This document shows, piece by piece, positions 1-7,954 of a stretch of 64,000 nt of DNA (position 1 is its first letter; every line of letters begins with the position of its first letter). This DNA comes from Streptomyces mobaraensis. Its GTDB lineage: Bacteria > Actinomycetota > Actinomycetes > Streptomycetales > Streptomycetaceae. Where the stretch lies: contig NZ_CP083590.1 of assembly GCF_020099395.1 (NCBI RefSeq), positions 62,001 through 126,000 on the forward strand, written 5' to 3'. The translations under genes were made by a program, and so were the position numbers. The notes beneath the pieces are model-generated. The model had not been told where the DNA came from. It searched no databases and was given only the letters and a program-made list of their open reading frames with translations.

Positions 1-670
1 GCCGCACCTCTCCCGTCACCAGGGTGCACCGGCCCGCGCGGAGCGCCTCGGTGTCCGGGCGGAAGCGGGTGAAGGAGCGGAGTTCGTACTCCAGGCAGAA
101 CGCGCCGTTGGCCTCGACGCGGCTCAGCATCTCCCGCGCGGGCGCGGGCAGCGCCTCGTCCGGCTCGGGGACGTCGTCGAGGCCGATCTCCGCGCAGAGC
201 CGCCGCATCGCCGGGCGCGGCCCCTCGCGCCGGTGGAGGGCGTGGATCTCCTCGAAGAGGGCGTGCCAGCGGTCGGCGTCGGGCAGCAGGTCGATGACGA
301 ACGGGTCGTGGGCGACCAGTGCCCGTACCCGGCCGGGGTGGCGGGCCAGGAGGTCCATGCCGGTCATGCCGCCGTAGCTGGTGCCGAAGACGTACGCCGG
401 CTGCCCGGGAGCGACCGCGTCCAGCAGCAGGTGGGCGTCGTGGCCGCGCTCCTCGATCGTCTGCTCGCGGGGCGGGGCCGTCAGGCGGCTGCGGGAGTTG
501 CCGCGCGGGTCGAAGGTGACGACGGTGTGGTCCTCGGCCATCAGGCGGGCCAGCGGGCCGAACATGGCGGCGTCGCCGTCGCCGCCGTTGATCAGGAGGA
601 GGGGCGGGCCCGCTCCGCGTACCTCGTAGTGGATTTCGGCGCCGGGAACGGTGAGCGTACCTGTCTCCAT
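1..670 (-). CDS. Alpha/beta hydrolase, partial (3' end outside window)
   Basis: An open frame starts at the ATG at 670 and runs off the left edge. The translation begins METGTLTVPGAEIHYEVRG and shows an alpha/beta-hydrolase fold: an oxyanion-type strand-loop (LLLINGGDGD), a DPRGNSRS segment, and the nucleophile elbow GTSYGG with the catalytic Ser near residue 116. It resembles small soluble hydrolases of the proline-iminopeptidase/esterase superfamily. The substrate cannot be predicted. The acid and His of the triad lie outside the window. It precedes the secreted peptidase gene on the same strand by about 90 bp, on the 3' side, so the two may be co-transcribed. No signal peptide is visible. 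The fold is clear; the specific activity is unknown. Confidence 0.75.
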   Translation of the reverse strand, partial: METGTLTVPGAEIHYEVRGAGPPLLLINGGDGDAAMFGPLARLMAEDHTVVTFDPRGNSRSRLTAPPREQTIEERGHDAHLLLDAVAPGQPAYVFGTSYGGMTGMDLLARHPGRVRALVAHDPFVIDLLPDADRWHALFEEIHALHRREGPRPAMRRLCAEIGLDDVPEPDEALPAPAREMLSRVEANGAFCLEYELRSFTRFRPDTEALRAGRCTLVTGEVR

Positions 671-759
671 GGGTCCCCCAGGGTGCCGTGCGGAGCGGAC
701 GGTCCGCAATGGCGCGGTGGCAGGTGCGGCGGCGGTGGGTACGGCGGCCGGGCCCGGTG

Positions 760-2325
760 CTACTTCGGGCAGGTCCCATCGGTCGCCGGGAGGCGGCCTG
801 TGGCGAGGTAGGCGTTCACCCGCCCGTCCACGCACGCGTTGCCGTACTCGCCGTAGAGGCCGTGGTGCTCGGCCCCTTCGACGGTGAGGAGGCGGGAGGA
901 CGGCAGCAGGCCGTGCAGGGCCTGGCTTCCGGCGTACGGGGTGCGCGGGTCGCCGGTGGCGGCGACGATCAGGGCGCGGGCGTCGGTGCGGACCTCGGTG
1001 GGCCGTTCGCGCGGCGGCCGCGGCCAGAAGGCGCAGGGGTTGGTGTTGTGCGCGAGCGGGCCGAAGAGGGGGTGCGCGGCGCGGGAGTCCTCGACGGCGC
1101 GCCGGTACGTCTCGGGGTCGCGCGGTGCGGCGACGTCGCCGCACAGGATCGCCGCCTGGACGCTGCCCGCCGCGGAGGCGGCCCCGCTCAGGGTGGCGGC
1201 GAGGATGTCGGCCAGCTGTTCGGGCGCTTCGACGGTGTCACCGCCGCGGGCGGCCCGGTGGAGCGCGGCGACCGAGCCGGCGAGGGCGGCGCGGTTGGGG
1301 TCCCGGTCGTCGGCCAGGGCGCCGAAGAGGAGGGAGGGGACGACGGTGTCGTCCACCCGGTACGTCCGGTCCCCGGCGCGCAGGGCGAGCGGACGCCGGG
1401 CGGCCGTGCGGACGGTGTCGTCGACCGCGGCGAGGACCTGTGCGCGGGTGCCGCCGAGCCCGTACCGGGCGTCGCGGCGTGCCGTCCAGTCGGCCCAGTG
1501 CTCCAGGGCGCGCTCGTTGGCGTCGATCGCCGTGGTCAGCAGCCGGGGGTTGTAGGCGCGCGGGTCGAGGGCGCCGTCGAGGACGACCCGGTCGGTGCGG
1601 CCGGGGAACATCTGGGTGTACACGGTGCCGAGGTAGGTGCCGTAGGAGTAGCCCAGGTAGGAGATCCGGCGTTCGCCGAGGACGGCGCGGACGACGTCCA
1701 TGTCGCGGGCGGTGTCGCGGGTGGTGACGTACGGCAGGACGTCGCCGGCCGCCCGGCCGCAGCGCTCGGCCAGGTCGCGCTGGAACGCGGCCTGCCGGTC
1801 GAAGCCCTTCCGGTCGGAGCCGGCGGAGCGGAGCCAGGTGCCGGTGGGCCAGTGGCAGTCCAGCGGGGTGCTGCGGCCGACGAAGCGGGGGTCCATGCCG
1901 ATGACGTCGTAGCGCTTGCCGACGTCCTTCATGACCTCGCGGATGTCGGCGGCGAGGCCGAGCGACGGGCCGCCGGGGCCGCCGTTGTTGACGAGGAGCG
2001 CGCCGGCCCGGTGGGCGGTGTCGGTGGCCTTGATGCGGGAGACGGCGAGGGTGAGGGTGCGGCCGCCGGGGTCGGTGTAGTCCAGGGGGACGGTGATCGT
2101 GGCGCAGCGGGCGCCGGCCCGTTCCAGTGCCCGGCCCGTCTCGTCGTCGGGCCCCTGGAGGCAGCTCTTCCAGTCCGGCCGCTGGTGCTGATAGCGGGTG
2201 AGCCCGGCGGACGTACCGGGCTCGTCGCCGGTACTCGTGCCGGTGCCGGCCTCCGCGACGGCGGGCAGGGCGGCCAGGCAGGCGGCGGCCGTCAGCGCGG
2301 CGGCGGCTCTGCGCAAGGGGGTCAT
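760..2325 (-). CDS. Secreted tripeptidyl-aminopeptidase-type alpha/beta hydrolase (family S33)
   Basis: This 521-residue protein has an N-terminal Sec signal peptide: MTPLRRAAAALTAAACLAAL followed by an Ala-X-Ala-type site. The mature part fits secreted Streptomyces tripeptidyl aminopeptidases, which remove tripeptides from free N-termini outside the cell. It shows an oxyanion segment NNGGPGG, the nucleophile elbow GYSYGTY, and a C-terminal TAP-like region with TGDPRTP (acid) and GAEHHG (His). The ATG at 2325 was chosen because AAGGAG lies a few bases upstream and the signal peptide begins there. The frame stays open to 2538, but the extra residues are low-complexity Arg/Ala. Five spaced GGGCGTT repeats lie directly upstream. 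The family call is firm; the peptide specificity is inferred. Confidence 0.85.
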   Translation of the reverse strand: MTPLRRAAAALTAAACLAALPAVAEAGTGTSTGDEPGTSAGLTRYQHQRPDWKSCLQGPDDETGRALERAGARCATITVPLDYTDPGGRTLTLAVSRIKATDTAHRAGALLVNNGGPGGPSLGLAADIREVMKDVGKRYDVIGMDPRFVGRSTPLDCHWPTGTWLRSAGSDRKGFDRQAAFQRDLAERCGRAAGDVLPYVTTRDTARDMDVVRAVLGERRISYLGYSYGTYLGTVYTQMFPGRTDRVVLDGALDPRAYNPRLLTTAIDANERALEHWADWTARRDARYGLGGTRAQVLAAVDDTVRTAARRPLALRAGDRTYRVDDTVVPSLLFGALADDRDPNRAALAGSVAALHRAARGGDTVEAPEQLADILAATLSGAASAAGSVQAAILCGDVAAPRDPETYRRAVEDSRAAHPLFGPLAHNTNPCAFWPRPPRERPTEVRTDARALIVAATGDPRTPYAGSQALHGLLPSSRLLTVEGAEHHGLYGEYGNACVDGRVNAYLATGRLPATDGTCPK

Positions 2326-2347
2326 CGCGTCTCCTTCACCATGAGCG

Positions 2348-2433
2348 GGGCGTTGCGCCCTGCGCGGGCGTTTCGACCATGCGCGGGCGTTCCGCCATGA
2401 ACGTCGGGCGTTCGGGCGTGAACGCTGGGCGTT
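2348..2433. repeat. Five phased GGGCGTT repeats upstream of the peptidase gene
   Basis: GGGCGTT occurs at 2348, 2366, 2385, 2406 and 2427, with spacings of 18, 19, 21 and 21 bp. The flanking bases are partly conserved, giving imperfect units of about 20 bp with CATG or CGTG between them. The array sits between 23 and 108 bp upstream of the peptidase start codon. It could be an array of regulator sites at about two helical turns, or a decayed tandem repeat. Confidence 0.5.
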
Positions 2434-2592
2434 CCGGCACCGGCCGGCCTCGACGGCCGCGCCGCCTCTCACGCTAAGCGCCCGCGCGGTCCGGCTCACT
2501 GGTGGAGGCCCCCGGACGGCGGGTGGGGCCTCCCCCACCCGGCGCCGGTGCGCCGACGTGGCGTCAGGGCGGGTACGCGGCCGGGCGGACGG

Positions 2593-3051
2593 TCACTGGT
2601 GCCACGCCCGGCCGCCCGTGTTGCGGATGAACCGCTGGAGCACCTTGAGCGTGGTCAGGTACTCCTCGTCGGAGATGCCCCGGTGCCGTTCCGCCCACAG
2701 TTCGTGCTGAAGGGCCGCGGTCTTCTCGCGGAACGCCCGCCCTTCGGCGGTGAGGCTCAGACGCCCCTCCGCGTCCTCGGCGACCCAGCCGCGGGCCGCC
2801 GTCTCGTCGATCTCCGCCGCGATGGTCCCGGCCCCCGTGTCGAGGTAGTCCCGCAGGGTCCGGGACACCTCCTCGCGGGACGGGGCGGTGTCCGCCCGGG
2901 CGATCTGCTCCAGGATCCAGCACTGGGGCTGCGTCGTGCCGATCCCGGCGAGGGCGGCGCGGGTCCGGCCGACGGTGGCCTTGTAGGCGGCCCAGCTCCA
3001 GTAGCCGACGGGCTGCCGGAGAAGGTCCGCGTCGCTGTGCGAGTACTCCAT
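2593..3051 (-). CDS. MarR-family winged-helix transcriptional regulator
   Basis: This 152-residue protein has the MarR layout: an N-terminal helix region, a helix-turn-helix around residues 45-75, and a wing around residues 90-110 (WVAEDAEGRLSLTAEGRAF). Long C-terminal helices suit a dimer. It probably binds DNA as a ligand-responsive dimer and represses itself and neighbours. The ATG at 3051 is preceded by a credible promoter whose spacer overlaps an inverted repeat (see 3097-3127). The gene upstream on the same strand encodes a VanX-type dipeptidase, and the peptidase gene follows 267 bp downstream. Neither can be assigned as its target from sequence alone. Confidence 0.8.
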   Translation of the reverse strand: MEYSHSDADLLRQPVGYWSWAAYKATVGRTRAALAGIGTTQPQCWILEQIARADTAPSREEVSRTLRDYLDTGAGTIAAEIDETAARGWVAEDAEGRLSLTAEGRAFREKTAALQHELWAERHRGISDEEYLTTLKVLQRFIRNTGGRAWHQ

Positions 3052-3096
3052 GACGGAATGACCTCGATCCGTTCGTGAGGATGGGGGGACGGGAGA

Positions 3097-3127
3097 ACGC
3101 TAGAACCCCAACCTCGCTTGAGGTCAA
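3097..3127 (-). promoter_or_regulatory. Candidate promoter of the MarR gene with a dyad at the -35
   Basis: On the minus strand TTGACC (3127-3122) and TAGCGT (3102-3097) lie 19 bp apart, which is longer than the usual 17-18. The dyad ACCTC-AAGC-GAGGT overlaps the -35 and the start of the spacer. A long spacer with an internal palindrome fits a site where a regulator controls polymerase access. The MarR gene start is about 45 bp downstream. Confidence 0.5.
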
Positions 3128-3234
3128 CGTGCCGGGCCTGAGGCCGATATGCCGGGGACACCGCCGCGCCGGCCGGACGCGTCCCGGCCGGGGGCGCGCC
3201 GGCCGGGGGCGCGCCGGCCGGGGATCTCGCGTCC

Positions 3235-4041
3235 CTAGCGGCCCGGCCGGAGCGCGTGCCGGGTGACCGGGAAGTCGAAGTACGTGTCCGGGAACGTCTC
3301 CGGCTGATACGTGTAGTGCCACCACTCTTCCGGGAGGTTCCGGAAACCGGCCTTCTCCAGACCGTTCTTGAGCAGCAGCCGATTGGCGCGCTGGGTGCCG
3401 ACGACGCGCGGGTCGAGCGTGTGCGACAGGGTGTCGAAGCAGTCGAACCCGGTGCCCATGTCGAGGGAGTTGTCGGGGAACCGGTCGCGCTGCGGGCCGT
3501 AACACGGCTTCAGCGGTTCGCCGGGGTGGTACGGGCGGGTGGGGAGCGCGGGCAGCCGGACGAGGGTCAGGTCGACCGTACTGCCCCTGCTGTGGCCGGA
3601 CTTGGCCGCGATATAGCCGTCGTCGAACAGCCGCGTCTTGTCGACGCGCGGGTAGAACTCCGCCTTCATCCGCTGGTCGCCGAGGTCCTTGGCCCAGCGG
3701 ACGAAGTGGTCGACGGCGCGCTGCGGCCGGTAGCAGTCGTAGACCTTGAGGGAGTAGCCCTGCCGGAGGAACGTCCGCTGCGCCCGGCGCAGCGCGGCGG
3801 CCGTGTCGCGGGTGACGACGCACAGGGGCTGCCGGTAGCCGTCGATCCGTTCGCCGGTGAAGTTGTGGCGGGTGCGGTAGCGCATCTCCTGCTGGATGGT
3901 CGGGTCGACGTCCCGGAGGGCGACGAACTCCGGTGGCGCCTTGTGCTCATGATGCTCCTGTGCCGTGGCGGTGGCGGGCACGGCCGTCACCGCGAGGGCG
4001 GCGGCCGTGCCGGCGACCAGGCCGCGGAGAACTCTTCGCAT
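3235..4041 (-). CDS. Secreted D-alanyl-D-alanine dipeptidase (VanX/DdpX type)
   Basis: This 268-residue protein has a signal peptide (MRRVLRGLVAGTAAALAVTA, then an ATA-type cleavage site). The mature domain carries the zinc dipeptidase motifs of the VanX/peptidase M15D family: SGHSRGSTVDLTL supplies the His and Asp zinc ligands, and EEWWHY supplies the catalytic Glu and third zinc ligand. The family hydrolyses D-Ala-D-Ala. An exported version acts on cell-wall dipeptides or scavenges them, rather than giving cytoplasmic vancomycin resistance. No vanH or vanA neighbours are present, so a resistance role is unlikely. The ATG at 4041 was chosen because the signal peptide begins there; the frame extends 60 bases further upstream. 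Confidence 0.88.
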   Translation of the reverse strand: MRRVLRGLVAGTAAALAVTAVPATATAQEHHEHKAPPEFVALRDVDPTIQQEMRYRTRHNFTGERIDGYRQPLCVVTRDTAAALRRAQRTFLRQGYSLKVYDCYRPQRAVDHFVRWAKDLGDQRMKAEFYPRVDKTRLFDDGYIAAKSGHSRGSTVDLTLVRLPALPTRPYHPGEPLKPCYGPQRDRFPDNSLDMGTGFDCFDTLSHTLDPRVVGTQRANRLLLKNGLEKAGFRNLPEEWWHYTYQPETFPDTYFDFPVTRHALRPGR

Positions 4042-4171
4042 CGGATCGACCCCTTCACGCGTGTCCGGGGTGCCGCGGTGGCACTCGGCACCCGGCGGCA
4101 TCCTGGCGGAGGCGCGCCGGGGCCGTCCAGTGGAAGGGGACGGCGGAATCGGTCGTGCCGCCCCGGCCGTC

Positions 4172-5014
4172 TCACGCCGCCGGGCGCCGCGCGTGGAAGA
4201 TCCCCCACCGCAGCCGTCCGCTCCGGGCCGCGTCCACCCACAGCGGCAGGTTGAGGAGGAGGCCCTGGAGGTAGTCGGGGCTGATGAGGTCCCGGAGGGT
4301 GTCCTTCCGGGATTCGGTCTCCTCGGTCAGCCGGACGTAGTGGCACACGAGTTGCTCGCTGTGGTCGTCGAAGCCGACGTCCTCCAGACCGAGCGCGGTC
4401 AGCCGTTCCCGGTAGAACGACGGTGTGGCCAGCGCGTCGACGCCGAGCCGGGCGACGACGGGCCGCAGCGCGTCGTCGGGGGTGCCCTCGGCGGCCATGA
4501 CGTCGGTGAACGCCAGGGCGCCGCCGGGCGCCAGGACGCGTACCGCCTCGGCCAGCGCGCGGGCGCGGTCGTCGCTGTGGCAGAACGCCTCCAGCGAGCA
4601 GACGGCGTCGAACTCGCCGTCGCCATACGGCACGTCGTGGAACGAGCCGGTGACGACGTCGACGAGACCGTCCAGGCCGCGCTCGGTGTTGGTCTTGCGG
4701 TGCCGTGCGTTCTGCGCCTCGCTGAGGTTGAGGGCGACGACCCGGCACCCGAACCGCCCGGCCAGGTAGCGGGCGGTGCCCCCGTATCCGGAGCCGAGGT
4801 CCAGGGCCCGCCGCCCGGGCCCCAGCCGGTCGGCGAGGTGCGCCGCCAGCCGCTCCACGGTCCGCCGCGACGCGTCGGCGACGGGCTCCCCTTCGCGTGT
4901 GTAACTGCCGGTGTGGATGTCCTCTCCGCCCCAGACGGCGTCGTAGAAGGCGTCCACGTCACGGGTCTCGTAGTAGCGCCGCGTCGCCTCGTCGTGTCGC
5001 TGCACTCCGCTCAC
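4172..5014 (-). CDS. Class I SAM-dependent methyltransferase (small-molecule, betaine-pathway-like)
   Basis: This protein of about 280 residues has a Rossmann-like SAM fold. Motif I is LDLGSGYGGTARYLA, followed by an acidic/Asn segment (VALNLSEAQNARH) and motif IV-like FDAVCSLEAFCHS. The C-terminal half resembles sarcosine/dimethylglycine N-methyltransferases and related enzymes that methylate small amines or isoprenoid diphosphates. The substrate is not determined. The GTG at 5014 was chosen for the AAGG just upstream. A second GTG at 5005, with GGTGAGCGGA before it, is also possible. The frame is open further upstream to 5476, but that part is low-complexity and overlaps the next gene. It lies outside the polyketide cluster. 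Confidence 0.75.
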   Translation of the reverse strand: MSGVQRHDEATRRYYETRDVDAFYDAVWGGEDIHTGSYTREGEPVADASRRTVERLAAHLADRLGPGRRALDLGSGYGGTARYLAGRFGCRVVALNLSEAQNARHRKTNTERGLDGLVDVVTGSFHDVPYGDGEFDAVCSLEAFCHSDDRARALAEAVRVLAPGGALAFTDVMAAEGTPDDALRPVVARLGVDALATPSFYRERLTALGLEDVGFDDHSEQLVCHYVRLTEETESRKDTLRDLISPDYLQGLLLNLPLWVDAARSGRLRWGIFHARRPAA

Positions 5015-5123
5015 CTCACCTTGGGGGCTGATCGTTTGCCGGCCGTCCCCAATCTGCCGTCGCGGGCGGGCGGTGAACAGAGGGCGTGGCCGGGGCGGCG
5101 GTACGGACGGGTGTGCGGGGCGG

Positions 5124-5510
5124 TCAGCGCGCGGGCGCCGCCGGTGCCTGCGGTTCCTCCGGCGGCTCCGGCGGCTCCGCGATCTCCCGGACGTTCTCGC
5201 CGAGGGCGAGGCCGAAGACGGAGTCCGGGTGCTCCCGGTACCTCCACGCGGCCGGGTCCGCGAGCAGCCGGTCGAGTTCGGCACCGGTAATCCGCCGACC
5301 GTCCATCCAGGCGGGCGGCTCCGGCCCCTCGTACACGTCGATGTACCCCTTCCGGCACCACCGGGAGACGATGCCGGCGAAGAGCGGGACGTGCCGCTCC
5401 CATTCCTCCTCGTCCTCGCTCTCCGACCAGTCGGAAAGGAGCGCCCAAAGGTCCGAGCCCTCCCGGGAATTCCCATAGACGTACTCTTCCTCTTCGGTGA
5501 TCCAGTACAT
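5124..5510 (-). CDS. Hypothetical acidic protein
   Basis: This 128-residue protein is strongly acidic in its first half (MYWITEEEEYVYG, then a DWSESEDEEEWE stretch) and has a Pro/Ala/Glu-rich tail. It has no signal peptide, membrane segment or catalytic motif that I recognise. Several Trp residues and the even spread of hydrophobics suggest a small folded domain, perhaps an actinobacterial uncharacterised family. Codon usage with strong GC3 supports real coding. It lies 109 bp upstream of the methyltransferase gene on the same strand and may be co-transcribed with it. No function is assigned. Confidence 0.55.
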   Translation of the reverse strand: MYWITEEEEYVYGNSREGSDLWALLSDWSESEDEEEWERHVPLFAGIVSRWCRKGYIDVYEGPEPPAWMDGRRITGAELDRLLADPAAWRYREHPDSVFGLALGENVREIAEPPEPPEEPQAPAAPAR

Positions 5511-5611
5511 GCTCGGTGCTCGGGAATTCCTGTTCGGCCTCGGCGGGGGGGGCGGGGAACGCGGCGTTGTCGTCGCGTTCCGTCAGCCTAGTGCGGCCGG
5601 GTCGCCTCCGG

Positions 5612-6160
5612 TCAGGCAGGTTGCCTGCGTGTGGCCACATAGGCGAAAGGCGCCGAGACGCCGGCGCTGTGGTGGTCGGCCGCCGAAAGGGCCAGTTCCA
5701 GGCGCTTCCGCGGCTTCAGGTCGAGGTCCGCCGTGGCGTGCAGGGCGCCCAGCGCGAATCCCTCGCCGCAGCCCACGGCGGCGTATCCGTCGGCGGGTTC
5801 GGCTATCTGGTAGTCGCCGTAGACGGTGAACAGGCGGCCGTTTATGCCGACGAGGAATGTGCCGGCGGATTCCTGTTCGGCGTCCTTGCGCGCCCAGCCG
5901 CCGTCCTTCAGGCACTTGCGGAGCTTGTCGACGAAGACGGTCGTCATGAAGCGGTCCAGGTCGCCGGCGGGTTTGGGGGCGCGGAACGCGTGGTGCAGCA
6001 ATTGGCCCATGCGGAAACTGGTGGTGAAACCCATGACGTACGGGCCGTTCCGGAAGATCTTCGGATCCCGGCGGACGGTGATCCGGAGGCCGGCGACCCC
6101 GGCCGAATCCCCGCCCAGGTGCACCCGCCCGTTGTGTACGAGCCCGGCGATCACGGTCAT
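5612..6160 (-). CDS. Orphan Ntn-hydrolase (proteasome/HslV-like fold)
   Basis: This 182-residue protein begins MTVIAGLVHNGRVHLGGDS. It carries the hallmark of N-terminal-nucleophile hydrolases: Thr2 would be exposed after Met removal, followed by two short strands and a GGDS turn as in HslV and proteasome beta subunits. The conserved core runs to about residue 150 (GCGEGFALGALHA resembles the helix-strand element of the beta-subunit fold). There is no HslU-type ATPase or second subunit nearby, so its partner and substrate are unknown. The ATG at 6160 has AGGGGAC upstream. The fold is moderately sure; function as a peptidase is inferred. Confidence 0.7.
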   Translation of the reverse strand: MTVIAGLVHNGRVHLGGDSAGVAGLRITVRRDPKIFRNGPYVMGFTTSFRMGQLLHHAFRAPKPAGDLDRFMTTVFVDKLRKCLKDGGWARKDAEQESAGTFLVGINGRLFTVYGDYQIAEPADGYAAVGCGEGFALGALHATADLDLKPRKRLELALSAADHHSAGVSAPFAYVATRRQPA

Positions 6161-6274
6161 GCGTCGTCCCCTCCGCTGTACCCCTGCTCCTCTGCTCCCC
6201 TCCTCGATTACTGCGCCCGGGGCGGCGGCCGGAAACCGGCGGCCCGGCACGGCGGCCCGGCATGGTGGCCGGGC

Positions 6275-7168
6275 TCAGCGGGTGACGGCGGTCTCCCGTT
6301 CGAGGCGGGACAGCTTCTCGGGGTTGCGCACGGCATAGAGGCCGGTGACGCGGCCGTCGTCGAACCGCACCGCCAGAACGGTGTCGACCGCGCCGGCGAG
6401 CCGGACGACCAGGGCCGGGAAGCCGTTGGCCCACACCGGGCGCAGCGACGCCGCGGTGGCGGGGATCCGGGCGAGCACCCGGGCCACCGTCCCGGCCCCG
6501 ACGACGGGGGCCGTCGCGGCCCGCACGACACCGCCGCCGTCCGTCAGCAGGACGACGTCGGGGGCGAGGACGTCGAGCAGCGCGTTCAGGTCACCGGTCT
6601 CGACGGCCCGCCGGAACGCCGCGAGGGCGTCCCGGGTCTCGGCCGGGGAGACCGCGCCGCGCGGGCGTCGCGCCGCGACGTGCGCGCGGGCGCGGTGCGC
6701 GATCTGGCGGGCCGCGGCCGGGCTCTTGTCGACGGCCGCCGCGATCTCGTCGTACGCGAGGTCGAACACCTCGCGCAGTACGAACACCGCCCGCTCCGTC
6801 GGCGTGAGCGTCTCCAGGACCAGCAGCATCGCCATCGAGACGCTGTCGGCGAGCTCGACGTCCTCGGCCACGTCCGGCGTGGTGAGCAGCGGCTCGGGCA
6901 GCCAGGGGCCGACGTAGGACTCCCGGCGCCGGCGCAGGGTGCGGAGCCGGGTCAGCGCCTGGCGGGTGGTGATCCGCACGAGGTACGCGCGCCGCTCGCG
7001 CACGGTGTCGAGGTCGACGTCCGCCCAGCGCAGCCAGGTCTCCTGCAGGACGTCCTCGGCGTCGGCGGCGGAGCCGAGCATCTCGTAGGCGACGGTGAAC
7101 AGCAGGCTGCGGTGGGCGAGGAACGTCTCGGTGGCGGGGTCGGGGGTGGGGCGGCTGGGCTCGCGCAT
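6275..7168 (-). CDS. sigJ: ECF41-type RNA polymerase sigma factor with C-terminal SnoaL-like domain (SigJ family)
   Basis: This 297-residue protein has sigma region 2 at about residues 15-85 (AYEMLGSAADAEDVLQETWLRW) and region 4 at about residues 110-165 (LTPTERAVFVLREVFDLAYDEIA). A SnoaL/NTF2-like domain of about 120 residues then controls sigma activity in cis in this family, in place of an anti-sigma factor. The gene is divergent from an AhpD/carboxymuconolactone-decarboxylase-like gene, the known ECF41 neighbourhood. The intergenic space holds two matching candidate promoters. The ATG at 7168 is preceded by AGGAA. The trigger for this family is unknown; a role in redox or metabolite stress is inferred from the partner gene. 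Confidence 0.9.
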   Translation of the reverse strand: MREPSRPTPDPATETFLAHRSLLFTVAYEMLGSAADAEDVLQETWLRWADVDLDTVRERRAYLVRITTRQALTRLRTLRRRRESYVGPWLPEPLLTTPDVAEDVELADSVSMAMLLVLETLTPTERAVFVLREVFDLAYDEIAAAVDKSPAAARQIAHRARAHVAARRPRGAVSPAETRDALAAFRRAVETGDLNALLDVLAPDVVLLTDGGGVVRAATAPVVGAGTVARVLARIPATAASLRPVWANGFPALVVRLAGAVDTVLAVRFDDGRVTGLYAVRNPEKLSRLERETAVTR

Positions 7169-7221
7169 CGGGGGTTCCTGTCTGTCCGTGGTCGCCGTTC
7201 TCGGCCGTGTCACGCGCACAG

Positions 7222-7248
7222 GACGCCGGACCCGGCCGCCGTGTGACG
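7222..7248 (-). promoter_or_regulatory. Candidate ECF41 promoter for the sigma-factor gene
   Basis: The minus strand reads CGTCACAC (7248-7241), 15 bp, then CGTC (7225-7222), about 54 bp before the start codon. It has the same elements and spacing as the plus-strand site at 7283-7309. ECF41 sigma factors are reported to use a TGTCACA/CGTC-type bipartite site, so this is a likely autoregulatory promoter. Confidence 0.7.
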
Positions 7249-7282
7249 CCCGCGGGCGGTGGCACCCGTCACATCGCCGCGC

Positions 7283-7309
7283 CGTCACACACCCCCGGCG
7301 GGCGGCGTC
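7283..7309 (+). promoter_or_regulatory. Candidate ECF41 promoter for the AhpD-like gene
   Basis: CGTCACAC (7283-7290), a 15-bp spacer and CGTC (7306-7309) lie about 68 bp before the ATG at 7377. The elements and spacing are identical to the divergent copy at 7222-7248, which supports joint control of both genes by the ECF41 sigma factor. Confidence 0.7.
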
Positions 7310-7376
7310 TGGTGGGCGCAAGGACACCGCGCCGACACCGTGCGCGGCGCCCCCGACTCACGAGGAGGACGCTCTG

Positions 7377-7859
7377 ATGGAACCCCGCTTCGACCTGTTC
7401 GCCACCGAGACCGGCACGAGGATCGGCAAGCGGACCGCCGCGGTCAGCGCGGTGATCGAGCCGGCCCTGCCCAAGTCCCTCCGGGAACTGGTCTGCCTGC
7501 GCGCCAGCCAGATCAACGGCTGCGGCTTCTGCGCCGACGTCCACACCAAGGAGGCCGCGGCCTGCGGCGAGTCCCCGCTCCGGCTCGGCCTGGTCGCCAC
7601 CTGGCGCGAGTCCACCGTGTTCACGGACGCCGAACGGGCCGCGCTGGCGCTCGCGGAGGAGGGCACCCGGCTCGCCGACGCCCACCAGGGCGTGTCCGAC
7701 GAGACCTGGGCACGGGTGCGCGAGCACTACGACGACGACCAGGTCGCGGCGCTGGTCGGGCTCGTCGCCATGATCAACGCGGCCAACCGGTTCGGCGTGA
7801 TCCTGCGCCGGCCGGGCGGCTCGTACGAGCCCGGCGTGTTCGCCGCCCTGCGGGACTGA
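7377..7859 (+). CDS. AhpD-like / carboxymuconolactone decarboxylase-family protein
   Basis: This 160-residue, probably all-helical protein has the AhpD-type redox motif CGFCADVH, a Cys-X-X-Cys followed by His, at about residues 50-57. This motif defines alkylhydroperoxidase D-like members of the carboxymuconolactone decarboxylase superfamily. Such proteins reduce peroxides or act on small metabolites; the real substrate of ECF41-linked members is not established. The ATG at 7377 follows GAGGAG at about 10 bp. It is the classic divergent partner of the ECF41 sigma gene and ends at a strong bidirectional terminator. The fold and motif are clear; the chemistry is inferred. Confidence 0.88.
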   Translation: MEPRFDLFATETGTRIGKRTAAVSAVIEPALPKSLRELVCLRASQINGCGFCADVHTKEAAACGESPLRLGLVATWRESTVFTDAERAALALAEEGTRLADAHQGVSDETWARVREHYDDDQVAALVGLVAMINAANRFGVILRRPGGSYEPGVFAALRD

Positions 7860-7894
7860 CCGGGACGCCGGCGGGATACGGCCGGGATACGACA

Positions 7895-7937
7895 ACAGCC
7901 GTGGGCGGCGTCCGGAGGGGACGCCGCCCACGGCTGT
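7895..7937. terminator. Perfect 19-bp hairpin, bidirectional terminator
   Basis: The arms 7895-7913 and 7919-7937 are exact reverse complements over 19 bp with a 5-nt loop (GGAGG). The hairpin lies between the ends of two convergent genes, 36 bp after one stop and 18 bp after the other. It has no U-tract, which is usual for Streptomyces terminators. Confidence 0.9.
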
Positions 7938-7954
7938 CGTGTGGTTTCCGCCGG

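Noticed and set aside
3235..4041. Vancomycin-resistance operon
   Set aside because: A VanX-like enzyme is present, but it is exported and there are no vanH, vanA, vanR or vanS genes nearby.
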